From positions 31,598,195 through 31,662,194 of the forward strand of contig CM038710.1 in NCBI GenBank assembly GCA_021613375.1: a DNA stretch of 64,000 bases, given 5' to 3'. Below are positions 12,949 through 24,599 of this stretch, piece by piece (position 1 is the first letter of the stretch; the number at the start of each line of letters is the position of its first letter). The stretch is from Megaleporinus macrocephalus. Lineage: Eukaryota; Chordata; Actinopteri; Characiformes; Anostomidae. The translations under genes were made by a program, and so were the position numbers. Below the pieces are notes generated by a model. That model did not search any database. It was not told the origin of the DNA and worked only from the letters and a program-made list of their open reading frames with translations.

Positions 12949-13641
12949 TAGGACTGGAAGATAAAACCATAACGATAACTATCGCAAAATAATGTTTCCT
13001 CGGTAGAACCATAAGAAACTCGATAGAATTAAATTCCGTCCATGTTTTGAGGGACAACATGAACAGCCAATGCGAATGAGAATAGCGCTGCCCCCAAACC
13101 AATCAAGTAGCTGAACTAGAGTTTCAGCCATTTCATGTTTGGTTGAAGCACAAAGCATGTAGGCGTAGGCGCAGCGGCAGCTTAACCCACGTGCTAGTGA
13201 GAACAAAATAAGAGAAAATGATAGAAAACATTAACGTGAGCGAGACCATTCCCGAAGAACACACCTCAACAGACTCAGTCCAAAGCTTTGGGGGCCCAGA
13301 AGCATGAGGAAAACGCATGAACATCCTAGACTTAATGTATTAATGGGTACCTTAAACACACGTGATCTATAAATGGTTTAAAAGGCTAAAATTCGGTATA
13401 TATAATATATATAATGCGTATAATTTATTTTAAATACAGTTGTGTAAGGTTGCATAGTACATTTATCTATCTTCTGATAAAAAATAAATACAATTTAACA
13501 AAATTTTTATATCTCCACTTCTCACGTAAAGTAAAAAGTAATAGTGATTTGATTTGATTTATATTATGATATATATCGATATCGACTAATATGAAATAAA
13601 ATTATCGTGATAAGATTTTTTCCCATATCGCACCCGCCCTA
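12949..13641. mobile_element. hAT-type non-autonomous transposon
   Basis: The element starts TAGGACTGGAAGATAAAACC and ends ATATCGCACCCGCCCTA. The flanks are perfect 8-bp copies of ATTATAAA (12941-12948 and 13642-13649). Both ends contain ATCG-type motifs (AACGATAACTATCGC; TTATCGTGATAAG) in inverted arrangement. The 693-bp body has only short frames, so it is non-autonomous. Confidence 0.75.
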
Positions 13642-14359
13642 ATTATAAAGGACTTTTGCACTACTAAAAAAAATAATGCACAAACAACTGAAATAGTCCA
13701 TAACAGCAGCTTTACTGAAAACTCGCTCAGAGAAACTGTTTACTAAAGCAGCTCTAGGCTTCGCTCCAACCCAGAACAGAATCTAGCTTTCACAGCCACC
13801 TTTACTGATACTTTTAACCAAACACTGGCTGTTCCTTGCCCTTCAGAATAAAAGCCCCTGCAAGACTCACTAGCAAAGCAGCCTAATATAAGCAACCCTA
13901 AAATAAGGGGCTATGCATTTTTTAGGACCAATTAGAACATATAGGTGCATACTGACCACGTATTTAATAAGAATGCCCATAATATTAGGTCATTTTGGAA
14001 GGCAGGGGCTTAATCTAATAATCTAATTACAGTTAGATAATTGCTGTTATAGTTGCATAGCTATTAAAGAGCTCCACAGAGCCTGATGTAAATGTCTGCA
14101 TTTTCACGATAACAAAAACATGATTTAGAGTTATTAGCAGCCCTTACTGCTGTTTGCTTGGCTTTATTATCACATTATGCACAGGGGTTTGTTTGACCTG
14201 AGAGGTCACAGTCAGGCAGACATTAGAGTCAGGGATGCCCAACTGCTTCTATAGTGGCCAGATTTTAAAAAAAAGTTCAAAACCAACAAAAATGCATAAC
14301 AAACACTCAGAACTACACATTAGAGAAACAGCCTGAGGTCAATCATGATATTAGGTAAG

Positions 14360-14668
14360 GAAGCATTTATCCATCCATCCATTATCTTCTGCTTTATCCC
14401 GCAAGACGGGGTCACAAGAGGGCTGGAGCCAACCCCAGCATCATCGGGTGAAGTCGCCAGACCATCGCATGGCCAACAATCACTCGCACACACACAGGCG
14501 ATTTAGAGTGACCAATCAACCTAACATGCATTTGTTTGGATGTGTGGGAGGAAACCCACTCAGGCACGGGGAGAACATGCAAACTCCACACAGAACAGCC
14601 CAGACCGGATCGTGTAGCTGTGAGGCTCCAGTGCTAACCACTACACCACTGTACCACCAATACAGCAA
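14360..14668 (-). mobile_element. tRNA-headed SINE-like repeat
   Basis: Reverse-oriented copy: the ATCC-repeat tail is at the low end (CCATCCATCCATTATCTTCT) and the tRNA-like head at the high end (AGTGCTAACCACTACACCAC). The body motifs match the copies at 6005, 26975, 31995 and 44865. Confidence 0.75.
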
Positions 14669-15169
14669 TTAACCAACATGAAATCAATTATCAGCTTCTG
14701 GGTACAATCCATAGATCACGCAAGGGCAGGTGGCCAACAAAGTGAACAGTAAATGCAAAGATGGGTAAAGCTTTTGGCAAGCAATCGCTGCCTTCTCACG
14801 CCCAGAATCAGCATTGAACAAAAGAAGTGATATAAATAGAAGCAAAACAAGAATTAACACTGCTGCTGGAGACACTCTTGGCAAGTAAAGGAGGAAAGTT
14901 TGCAAACGTTTCTTCTACACTGGCAAGTGAACATGACATGGCAACTTCCTGGAGAAATGTTACCACCTGTCTGGTTAGATTATGAATTCAACAGGTAGCA
15001 TCATCTGAAAAATGGCTACTTTAACAACAGGTCCTTCAAACAAACGTGTTTATGTTATTGAGCAACACCTAGACAAACTGTAAATCATTTTAAACAGTTA
15101 TTCAAACTCAGAACATTGACATACTGCTCATACTAGGACTCCCAAGATCCCATGCAGTCGGACAGGCTA

Positions 15170-15552
15170 ATGAAAGTCAATAATACTGCAAGCATTGCTA
15201 TTCCTCACATCATCCGTTACCACCTGGTTTGGTTCCTCCACCTCATAGGAATGAGCCAAACTTGTAATCAGGACAGCAGATCATCAGATGTAGTCCGCCA
15301 ATGCTTCAGGACGTCTACAACAGCAGGGTGATGAGGTGTGCCGGCAAAATTACAGCTAACCCCTCTCATCCTGGACCTCACCTCTTCCAGACACAATCCT
15401 CTGGCAGAAGACTCAGGACCATCAAAACCAGCACAACAGCACAGGCCAATAACCTTTTCTCCAGAGCTGTTAATACTTGTGTGCTCTCACCAGGACAAGT
15501 TCCTTACATGTGTAACATACATGGCAAAATAAAGAGTTTCTGATGTTCTAAT
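15170..15552 (+). pseudogene. LINE ORF2 C-terminal fragment and 3' end (L2/Rex1-like)
   Basis: The frame at 15301-15543 reads MLQDVYNSRVMRCAGKITAN, then PSHPGPHLFQTQSSGRRLRT, matching the conserved C-terminal region of fish L2/Rex1-type reverse-transcriptase proteins (LQDIYNSR, then DPSHP, then LPSGRRYR). Upstream sequence is out of frame and carries stops. The 3' end has GGCAAAATAAAGAGTTTCTG. It is a 5'-truncated, inactive insertion; related copies are at 38702 and 39515 on the other strand. Confidence 0.7.
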
Positions 15553-15732
15553 GTCCTCAAACACATTTTAGAACTCGCTTATCTTTATGGGCTGGTCCTA
15601 TGAAAGAACAGTATACGGCCAGGCAATGACCTCCTTTCATGTTTATGTTAATTCCAGTCCGAATTTTAATAAATAAATCAAATAATTATGTATTCTGTAT
15701 ATTTTTCTTGCCAAAAAATCTTTTTCACCTGC

Positions 15733-15778
15733 CAAAGCAAACTGCCCAAAGCAAACTGCCCAAAGCAAACTGCCCAAA
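15733..15778. repeat. 15-bp tandem repeat, three copies
   Basis: The unit CCAAAGCAAACTGCC is repeated three times in tandem with no mismatch in the core. Confidence 0.85.
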
Positions 15779-16356
15779 TCTGGCAAAAGCGGTCAGAGTA
15801 GCCTAAGGCAACATTTCTATAGGCATTCGGAACTGCACCAGAGAGGGTGCCCAAGAGCGATGAAGCTTATGGCGTTAAGCCGACCCACAGGCTCTATTCC
15901 TGGGGTGACGCTGACCGACACGTCATACTCGTTGACCATGGTACAGCCTGAGGCCACAAGGGCAGGGACTCGAGTCTTCCCATGGGTTCTATGATTGCAT
16001 ACGCCTGCTGGGCACTCTCAGCGGGGATCCCTTGAAAAAATGAAGTTAGAAAATGGTGTGGAAAGGGCAAAAGCAGGAGCAAATGCAGGATCTGACACTG
16101 TTAACACGCAGGACTGCACTGCACACACACCCGCACTGCACACACACATACACACAGACCACATGAACGTTCCCCATTACTTACATATAGTCTTTTCTGG
16201 AGCAAACTGAGTGCATTCCTAACAGGAGAGGTATATAGCAGGAGCGAGAAAGAGTGGGAGCTGTCTTCTCAAGCCCTCTACTCCTCTATACTGAGCCTCA
16301 GGATGTAATCTGATGCTTCCTGATGCGTATGAGCACATGTCTAAGTGTGTGAGGGA

Positions 16357-16581
16357 CAGTGTTAATTTTGACAGCAAATTTTGATTTAGTCTTAGTCGTA
16401 GTCTTTTGACTAAAATGTCACTTAGTTTTAGTCATAATTTAGTCATCTGAATTGTTTTTAGTTTTAGTCGACTAATTATCATAAGAATATAGTCTAGACT
16501 AATTCTACAGTCGATTCAGTCGACTAAAATATAAAGGGTGTAAAATGCAATGCTTTTTCTTCAGTTGCCTTGAATTATTTG

Positions 16582-16641
<60 letters not shown>

Positions 16642-17752
16642 GAAATGAAACATTTTTAAACCAGTTATGGAATATTATTTATGTTTGAAAGACCAATACA
16701 CACAGATTTAACAAACAACATCTGAGGTCTTCCGTAACTGCAAAGTGAAGAAGAGAAAACTGTTATTTTATCCTTGTATCACCTTTTTATTTATCTCTAA
16801 TTTATTTAATAGTTGTTACTAGTGCTGTCAATCTAATTAAATTACATGCTCTGTGGTTAACCAATCGGCATTAATTGCATTTATCACTTTTTGCTATGAA
16901 AATATTTGTAACTGTGCAATTCAAATACATTTTGGCATAACAGTAAATCAATAAATGAAAAACTGCCACATCTCCAGGTCACAGTGTTTACTAGAGACAC
17001 ACACTGCACATTACGTGCACTAATAAATTGTAAATAAAAGTAGCTAAACTGTTTCGTGCACTTTCTAGTGTGTACGGAGAGATTTGGGACACGATCATCA
17101 AACGCAGATGGCTGGAGTTCGCTAGCTAGTCTCCCAACTCTGGCTTAGCGTTTCACCTGCTTCCCACATACCTGATCAACTAATCTGATCATTAACACCA
17201 CCTTACTAAGTTAATACAGTGTTTACAGCAGGACACGCTCTAAACTGTACAGTGTGCTTTCAGGACTAGGATTAAGCAAGGCTAAACTAGCGTTAGCAGC
17301 GGTAAAGCTAGCTAACGGTGGTGCTGGAGGGCTGATGTCCAGCGCAGTGGTGATTTTCTCTAAACACAAACTCTAAACTCTCTTTCTCTCTGCTGACAGT
17401 GTCTAGATAACTTAGTTCCATCATGATTAGCGACAGTTCACAGACTCGTATGATCTTCCCGGGTTTAGACCAAATTTGTGTAAGTGTGCGTTTGATTGAC
17501 GGCTACTCGGCTTGTCCCGCCTCTCCATATACGCCGAAGTAGTTATGATTGGATGTTTTGTCCCTGCCTTTCACAAAACTAAATCAGTTCTGATTGGATG
17601 CCGTCCCTGCCAAACATATTCGTCTCGTTTTTATTTGTTGACTAAAGTGTCAATCCATTTCGTCATAGTTTTTTTATCCTTTCTGTAGATTTTAGTTAGT
17701 TTTCGTCTCGTTCTCGTCATGAAAAAAAGGTTCGTTGACGAAATTAACACTG
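16357..17752. mobile_element. hAT-type non-autonomous transposon, 1.4 kb
   Basis: The ends CAGTGTTAATTTTGACAGC and GTTGACGAAATTAACACTG form inverted repeats, and both flanks are the 8-bp sequence GTGAGGGA (16349-16356 and 17753-17760). The subterminal regions are rich in TTTTAGTC/GACTAAAA motifs in both orientations, as expected for transposase binding sites. A TA tract of about 60 bp (16582-16640) and an internal segment starting AGTGCTGTCAATCTAATTAA look like later additions. No transposase frame remains. Confidence 0.85.
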
Positions 17753-17828
17753 GTGAGGGAGAGAGATAATTTTAATGTTCGTTTGTATTTCATATGTAGG
17801 CAAAAAAGGTCATTTTATAACATATAAT

Positions 17829-18935
17829 TTACACTCTCTGGCCACTTTAGATTATATGTACATACATTTTTTTCATAATAAATAAGAACATTTATTTTTA
17901 TATACACTCACTGGCCACTTTAGATTATATGTACATACATTTTTTTCATAATAAATAAGAACATTTATTTTTATATACACTTTCTGGCCACTTTAGATTA
18001 TATGTACATATAGTTTTTTCATAATGACACTATTTTGCCACCTTAAATAAGAACATTTATTTTTATATACACTCACTGGCCACTTTAGATCAAACGTACA
18101 TATAGTTTTTTCATAATAAATAAGAACATTTATTTTTATATACACTCACTGGCCACTTTAGATCAAACGTACATGTAGTTTTTTCATAATAAATAAGAAC
18201 ATTTATTTTTATATACACTCACTGGCCACTTTAGATTATATGTACATACAGTTTTTTCATAATAAATAAGAACATTTATTTTTATATACACTTTCTGGCC
18301 ACTTTAGATTAAATGTACATATAGTTTTTTCATAATGACACTATTTTGCCACCTTAAATAAGAACATTTATTTTTATATACACTCACTGGCCACTTTAGA
18401 TTATATGTACATACAGTTTTTTCATAATAAATAAGAACATTTATTTTTATATACACTCACTGGCCACTTTAGATCAAACGTACATATAGTTTTTTCATAA
18501 TAAATAAGAACATGTATTTTTATATGCACTTACTGGCCACTTTGATCAAACGTACATATAGTTTTTTCATAATAAATAAGAACATTTATTTTTATATACA
18601 CTTTCTGGCCACTTTAGATTATATGTACATATAGTTTTTTCATAATGACACTATTTTACCACCTTAAATAAGAACATTTATTTTTATTTACACTCACTGG
18701 GCACTTTAGATCAAACGTACATATCGTTTTTTCATAATAAATAAGAACATTTATTTGTATCTACACTCTCTGGCCACTTTATATTATATGTACTTATAGT
18801 TTTTTTCATAATGACACTGTTTTGCCACCTTAAATAAGAACTTTTATTTTATATACACTCACCGGACACTTTAGATTATATGTACATATAGTTTTTTCAT
18901 AATAAATAAGAACATTTATTTTTATATACGATCAC
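17829..18935. repeat. minisatellite with 73-bp and 92-bp units in a higher-order pattern
   Basis: About 15 tandem units, each starting near CACTCACTGGCCACTTTAGA and containing TTTTTTCATAATAAATAAGA. Most unit starts are 73 bp apart. Units that begin CACTTTCTGG (17978, 18289, 18599) are 92 bp long because they carry an extra ATGACACTATTTTGCCACCT segment. These long units recur every four units, a period of 311 bp. The CACTCACTGGCCACTTTA core matches the terminal sequence I know from a common fish Tc1-like family, remnants of which occur at 47680. Confidence 0.9.
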
Positions 18936-19427
18936 CGGCCACCTTATTAGGTACATCTACCCTGCATCTACACTCATTGCCCATTTTATCAGCTCCTTTC
19001 TCAGCACTGCAGTACCACTGACGTGGTGTCGGGCTGGTACGAGTGGATCAGACCCTGCAGTGCCGCTGGAGTTTTTAAAAAACTGATTATTCACAGTCCA
19101 GCAGTTACACTGAGACGTTTAAAAACTTCAGCAGCACAGCTGTGTCTGATCCACTCATATCAGCACAACACACTAGCACCACGTCAGTGTAACTGCGGTT
19201 CTGAGGTTGATACACCGTCCAAACAAAACCTGCTCTGTGATCGTCCTGACCATATGGGGAATCCTGACCATTAATGAAGGGGGTAAAGGTGGATTAACAA
19301 AGTATGCACAGAAACAGGGAGACCACAGTCTGTAATTGCAGAACTATAAATTGCCACTATTTGATAAGTGGAGCTGATAAAATGGGCAATGAGTGTAGAT
19401 ACAAAGGTAAGGTATCAGTGAGTATAT
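18924..19427. mobile_element. terminal-inverted-repeat element adjoining the minisatellite
   Basis: The left part has ATCTACACTCATTGCCCATT and the right part its inverse, AATGGGCAATGAGTGTAGAT. The similarity runs outward into ATACACTCACCGG on the left and CAGTGAGTATAT on the right. The body is shared with repeats at 24060-24425 and 47035-47480 (GCTCTGTGRTSGTCCT and ACAAAGTATGCWGAGAAACAG motifs). No coding capacity. Confidence 0.75.
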
Positions 19428-22358
19428 GTAAATATAAATAGATTTATTTAAATAGTGTGAGTAGTAGTGCTATTTGTCTTGCTGATGCAGTATATATTAA
19501 ATTGCAGCTTCTACTGCACTCCACACGTAAAGGGGAATTTTTATTTTTTCAAAATATCTGCATCATGAAATGTTTGAGACGTAAACCAAGTCTTTCAAAG
19601 TCATACCCAGTCAGAACTGTTCACAGTGGTGGTGATAGGAACCAGTCATTTAAAGAGTTTAGCGCCTCTAAAAGCTTCCTCGCAGTGAGCCATGAAGTTG
19701 TGAATACGCTGCCTCAAGCCTGAGACATTGTTCTATAATAGTTTTCATTACATATTTGGTACAAAACATCTTCTCTATTCCCAAATGAGGGAATGTAAAT
19801 GCATAGTGTTCAAGAAAGCAAAGAAATCTAATGTTTTTAGCATCCCCATCAGCATTACATCATAATTCCCCTTTAAAAAATAACTCTTCTTAAAGAGTTT
19901 TTGCATTGGCTGTGTGGTTTAACTTGTGTAGAACCCGCATGATATACAGAGTCTTTCAACTTAAAATAGGTTTTTGCGTATCTCATTTACAAAAACTGTC
20001 CACTGAAACATTCTATAGGGAACCAAAAGCTCTCCAATGGCATACATCCAAAGAACACTTATTGGTACCTTCAGTTCTAAGACTGTATGAAATGTATATT
20101 CTTGGTATCCCGGCAACAGCAGAGGTAAGACAAAGCAAAGGCACAGCGCAATAAGTGTTTAGACCCAATGTCAATAGTCTCAGCTTCTGTTTATTTCAGT
20201 CAGCCTAGCAGAGCTTCTTATGTATGTAAAATAATCAATAGTATCTAATATAGGTTATTTTAAATTGTTGGGCATTTTATAGAGGTGAACATGTTTAAAC
20301 TGGATGTTTATAATATTGAGCCCCGTGCATTTTGGCAGTAAGGTCTCAATGGGGAAAAAGGGCAACCTGAACATGAATTAAATGCAATGTATAGCATATT
20401 GCAACCACAAGAGATAGTGAAAGTCTGTAAGAGAGACGGTGTAATCATATTCCAGAGAAAACTATATGCAGTTTTAAACATTTTTTAAACCACTTACTTT
20501 ACCATAACTGCAGGAATCTGAACCTCAATTTCCAGCATGCAAAGCCGTAACATAAACCACTGTGCTGTCTAATTACAAACAGTCTTCCAGTCTTTTTAAA
20601 TTATTACCATAAATAATATTAGATATAAACTCTAAAAAGGTGATGGAAAGAGTTCTTTGGAGTGGAGCAATGTCTTAGAAAGTCCTCATCTGATTCTTTA
20701 AAGCAGCCGCTATAGAATATGTATGTCTTTTACAATGTCTGCTGTGTCAGATTAGGCAATCAGCATGGCGTAAATTCTTCCTTTGTCATCATTTATATCT
20801 CTGCGTGAGGTCATAATAGTGGTGGGTCAAGAAACTGTCTATCATAGCTACAGAAGTGAAAGATGTTATGCTTCAAAGAGAAATTGAGGTAATGAATGTG
20901 TTAACAACAGAAGTGTTTTTAATGTAGTAAACAATTATTTTCCTTTGATCAGTGCTGTTACCGTCAGGACATCCTGAAAACCCTTTTAACTGATGCTTTC
21001 TTTGTGAACGATTCTACATCAATTAAATGTTTCTCCGGGACCAAACAATTAAAACCTTGATTCTTGAAAGATGCCCTGAAGCTTTGATTTCTAAGAGAAT
21101 GAGAATGCACATGTGTGCTAAAACAGAGCTCTGCGAGAGAATGTCAAACCTGTCCCTTCAAGTTTACATGTATTTCTTTCTTTTGCGTGATCCACCGCAG
21201 TGACATAACATAAGGCACCATGAAGGACATGGAGCAAACAATTGTTGGGTTTATGTTATGAGAGAAGTGCTCTGAGGCCGGCGGGCAGCCTGAGGGCATT
21301 GGCAGCTTGAGTGAAGGTGTGAAGGACACCAGCGACTGGGGAAACTATGTCAAAAGCATAAAATCCTGATGAACTGGACTGGAAAAACGCCGTTGCCTGC
21401 GGCAGACTGGACACCGAGAACAATATCTGAATAAAAAGTACACGCACTTCCAAGAAACTGACGTTCATCAGAACCACTGTACTTTATACTGTATATATAT
21501 ATATATTAACATTAACTACATAAATAAATGAATAAATAAATAATGGGAACTTAATTATATTGATTCAATAGTGACTTTAAGTGGTTATATGCTTAATGAG
21601 TCAATTAAAATAATATAATCTTAGAGCAAAACGTGTTCTATATAGTACACTGACTCAGAACAATAGTTTAACCCTTTATGCTTTTTGATGCTACATAGAA
21701 CCATTTTTAAAGGAGAAATTTAAACAATCATATACAACTGGCATTCCACAATACAGCAAGCCCATTTGACAGAGCAAAATATTTATGGATGATTTAAATG
21801 GTCCAAACTATGTTAAACAAAACCACTACCTTTACTAAAGAACCCTTAAAGAGCCATTGTTTTCTATACTGACCTGCATTTTATAACATAATCTATCATT
21901 TCAAATCTCTGAAGTAGTACAACATCTTCAAAAGGTACCTAACAATATGTTCCTAACTTTAATATGCGCTAATTAGACCGTTTTAATTAGTCACTAACAC
22001 GTTCCCACAATGCACACAGCAGCTGGCATCTTTAAACGTTAAGAGAGAAACATCTACTGTCTTCACAAAAGATCTGCCATGGCTGAAATTGGCTACACCA
22101 AATTCAGTAGCACGCTCAACTGAACTTTGAGTGACAGCTCTGCCTGAAAAGCTACACCCCCGCTCTCCCCCCAACCCAAATACTTGAGTTCTGTTTAAAA
22201 TGCAGATACACGACTTCTGTTACCATTTATCTCTCCCTCCACCTCTCTCTTTCCCTCTTCCCCTCCCTCTCTCCGTCACTGATAGCCACAGGCTCCCTTG
22301 GCAAAAGCAGCCAAGATGAACAGTCACCCCATTGACCCACTGACAGAGACAGACAGAA

Positions 22359-22362
<4 letters not shown>

Positions 22363-22400
<38 letters not shown>
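22363..22400. repeat. (GT)n microsatellite
   Basis: GT dinucleotide tract of about 32 bp, with a single A interruption near the end. Confidence 0.95.
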
Positions 22401-23106
22401 TTTAGAAGCTACAAAACATCCTGGGAAGATGCAGGAAGCAAAATGCGACCACTAGGCTTAACACAGCTACATTTCACTCTCAGCACACACGCAGTAACCA
22501 GCTGTTTGACTCACAATTTGTAAAAATAAAGCACCAACTGCTGAAGGATAAACAATTTGTGCAGTAAATGTGTTTTTATATGCTTTCTGTATTGTACACA
22601 CGTAGTTGATTCCTGGAGTAAAAATAAGTTAATACATCCTAAACATGACGTGCTCTGCTAATGTTTTTTGCTATGTTTAACATATTTAAAGAAACATTAT
22701 TAAAGGTGAATTTTGCATAAGCCGTATGAACAATTTAACCTGACAAGGGTGCCCAAACTTTTGCATGCAATTGTACAATTGTGTTCGCAATATCTATATC
22801 AATATTCTATATCAAGTGCATAGAATTAGCATGGACGGAAGTGATGCCTCCCCACCAATATCCAGCGATTATTAAATTGTCCCCACCAATAAATAAAAAA
22901 AACCCTGATTTGTAAACGTCTTATTAACCTAGAGGTGCAGAAAGGGTTAAATCAGGTTCTCTAACACATAGGGTCAGTGTGACTGGCTGTGCCATTACCA
23001 ACGGTCACGTTAGACTCTGTAGCTACGTTTGGTTGTTCCAGTCATATGCTAGGCTCACTGTGCAAGACTCAGATGGGAGACACATGGGTGTCTAAAGCGA
23101 GTGAGG

Positions 23107-23161
23107 ATGGCAGCAAAAAAGAAGAGGGTGGACATAAGGAGCTATTTTTTCAAAGAAATGT
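23107..23161 (+). pseudogene. possible 5' exon of a hAT-like transposase
   Basis: An ATG opens MAAKKKRVDIRSYFFKEM and runs to TGT/GTAAGT, a consensus donor. A short basic leader followed by a SYF-type motif resembles the N-termini of hAT-family zinc-finger transposases (for example IxSFF/SYF starts). The surrounding 22840-23530 has repeated CCCCACCAAT motifs and looks like a decayed repeat. No downstream exon was found. Confidence 0.3.
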
Positions 23162-23689
23162 GTAAGTCTAATGAAATGAGTCCATCATAATAACATTAAA
23201 GGCGGTACTGGGCTTTGGCGCACAGCACACAGCAGGCTAACATCGTCTGTAGCTGTGAATATCATGGTTTGGAAATGAACTGCACAACCAACTGCCTCCT
23301 CTCAGCTCTCTTACAGTCTTCTGTCAGAGATCTGTTTCATTTACACTATGGCTGAACTAAAGTTAATAAGTCTTTAGTTGTGAACTCACTGCTTATTGGT
23401 TTGAAAGTGGCAAATTTCTGATGATAGTGTGCTTTCATTGACACATTGAGAGAGATTTTTCCATCTACTTTTATTACTGCTGGAGGCGAGGATTCATAGG
23501 TCCCCACCAATGTCAAGAGCAAACCTAAGCACTTGTTCTATATGCAGTACTCCACCTCTGCCTACTTTGTGGTTTTCCCAGTGTTCCCCTGCTAAAGTCT
23601 CCCTGTCCAGTACCGATTAGAATGATGTTGACCACCTCTAAGTCACATCTTACTTGGTCAACCATATATATATATATATATATACCTGC

Positions 23690-24010
23690 TTTGGTGTGAA
23701 GAGAAACAGGAGGAGCACTACAAGAGCCTCACAAAATAACATCCAGCAAGGTACTGCTGTGCACGTTTATGACCAAACTGTCAAAAACAGACACCATGAA
23801 GGTGGCATGAGGGCTCTATGTCCTTTAGTGGGACCTGTTTTCACAGCCCAGCACCCCACAGCTCGACTCCAATTCACCAGAAACACCAGAATTGGCAGAT
23901 CCGCCACCGGTGCCCCGTCTCTTCACAGATGAGAGCAGGTTCACACCAAGCACATGTGACAGATTGAAGATGTCCAGCATGACCAGTTTGGTGTTGACTC
24001 AGTGATGGTT
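23690..24010 (+). pseudogene. Tc1-like transposase fragment
   Basis: The frame at about 23909 reads VPRLFTDESRFTPSTCDR, which contains the FTDES motif around the first catalytic Asp of Tc1/mariner DDE transposases. About 25 codons are missing after that. A QHDQFGVDSVMVW segment then follows in another frame, matching the later QHDRFGGGSVMVWG region of the family. The remaining parts are absent. It is an inactive, frameshifted remnant. Confidence 0.7.
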
Positions 24011-24059
24011 TGGGAAGTCATACACACCCACATACATACACCCACACACATATATATAG

Positions 24060-24425
24060 TGTCCTTGGGGGCAGCATCCTGTGACCACTGGTGAGCAACT
24101 AGACAACCAACACAAACTGGGCAGCAACAGAGAAGTTTCTGTGTCTGACTGCATCTACAAGGTGGACCAGCCGAGTAGGAGTGTCTAATAGAGTGGACAG
24201 TGAGTAGACACAGTGTTTAAAAAACTCCAGCAGCACTGCTGTGTGTAATCCACACGTACCAGCACAAGGCACACTAACACACCACCACCACGTCAGTGCA
24301 GAGAAAGATCCACCACTAATAATACTTGCTCTGTGGTGGTCCTGTGAGGACGAAGGTGAAAGGAGGACAACAAAGTATGCTGAGAAACAGATAGACTACA
24401 GTCTGTAAATGCCAAACCACAAAGT
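24060..24425. repeat. dispersed repeat related to 18924-19427
   Basis: Shares segments with the element at 18924 and with 47035: AAAAACTCCAGCAGCACTGC, CCACCACGTCAGTG, GCTCTGTGGTGGTCCTGTGA, AACAAAGTATGCTGAGAAAC. The terminal inverted repeats are not clear in this copy. Confidence 0.6.
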
Positions 24426-24450
24426 GCTCATATGTATATGTGTGTGTGTT

Positions 24451-24451
<1 letters not shown>

Positions 24452-24485
<34 letters not shown>

Positions 24486-24494
24486 GGGGGGGGG
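24452..24494. repeat. (GA)n tract followed by poly-G
   Basis: GA dinucleotide tract of about 31 bp and then a run of 11 G, just downstream of kazrin exon 1 in its intron. Confidence 0.9.
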
Positions 24495-24599
24495 GCATTT
24501 CCCAGAGTTTAGTGTTCTAGTGTTCTACCTCTACAGACACCTGACTCCCTGACTCCCTGACTCCACCCCTCCTCCAGCTGATTAAGCTGAGTGTGTCTG

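Noticed and set aside
21144..21477. Minus-strand frames near 21.3 kb
   Set aside because: Looked at as a possible kazrin exon; no coiled-coil pattern and no matching splice sites.
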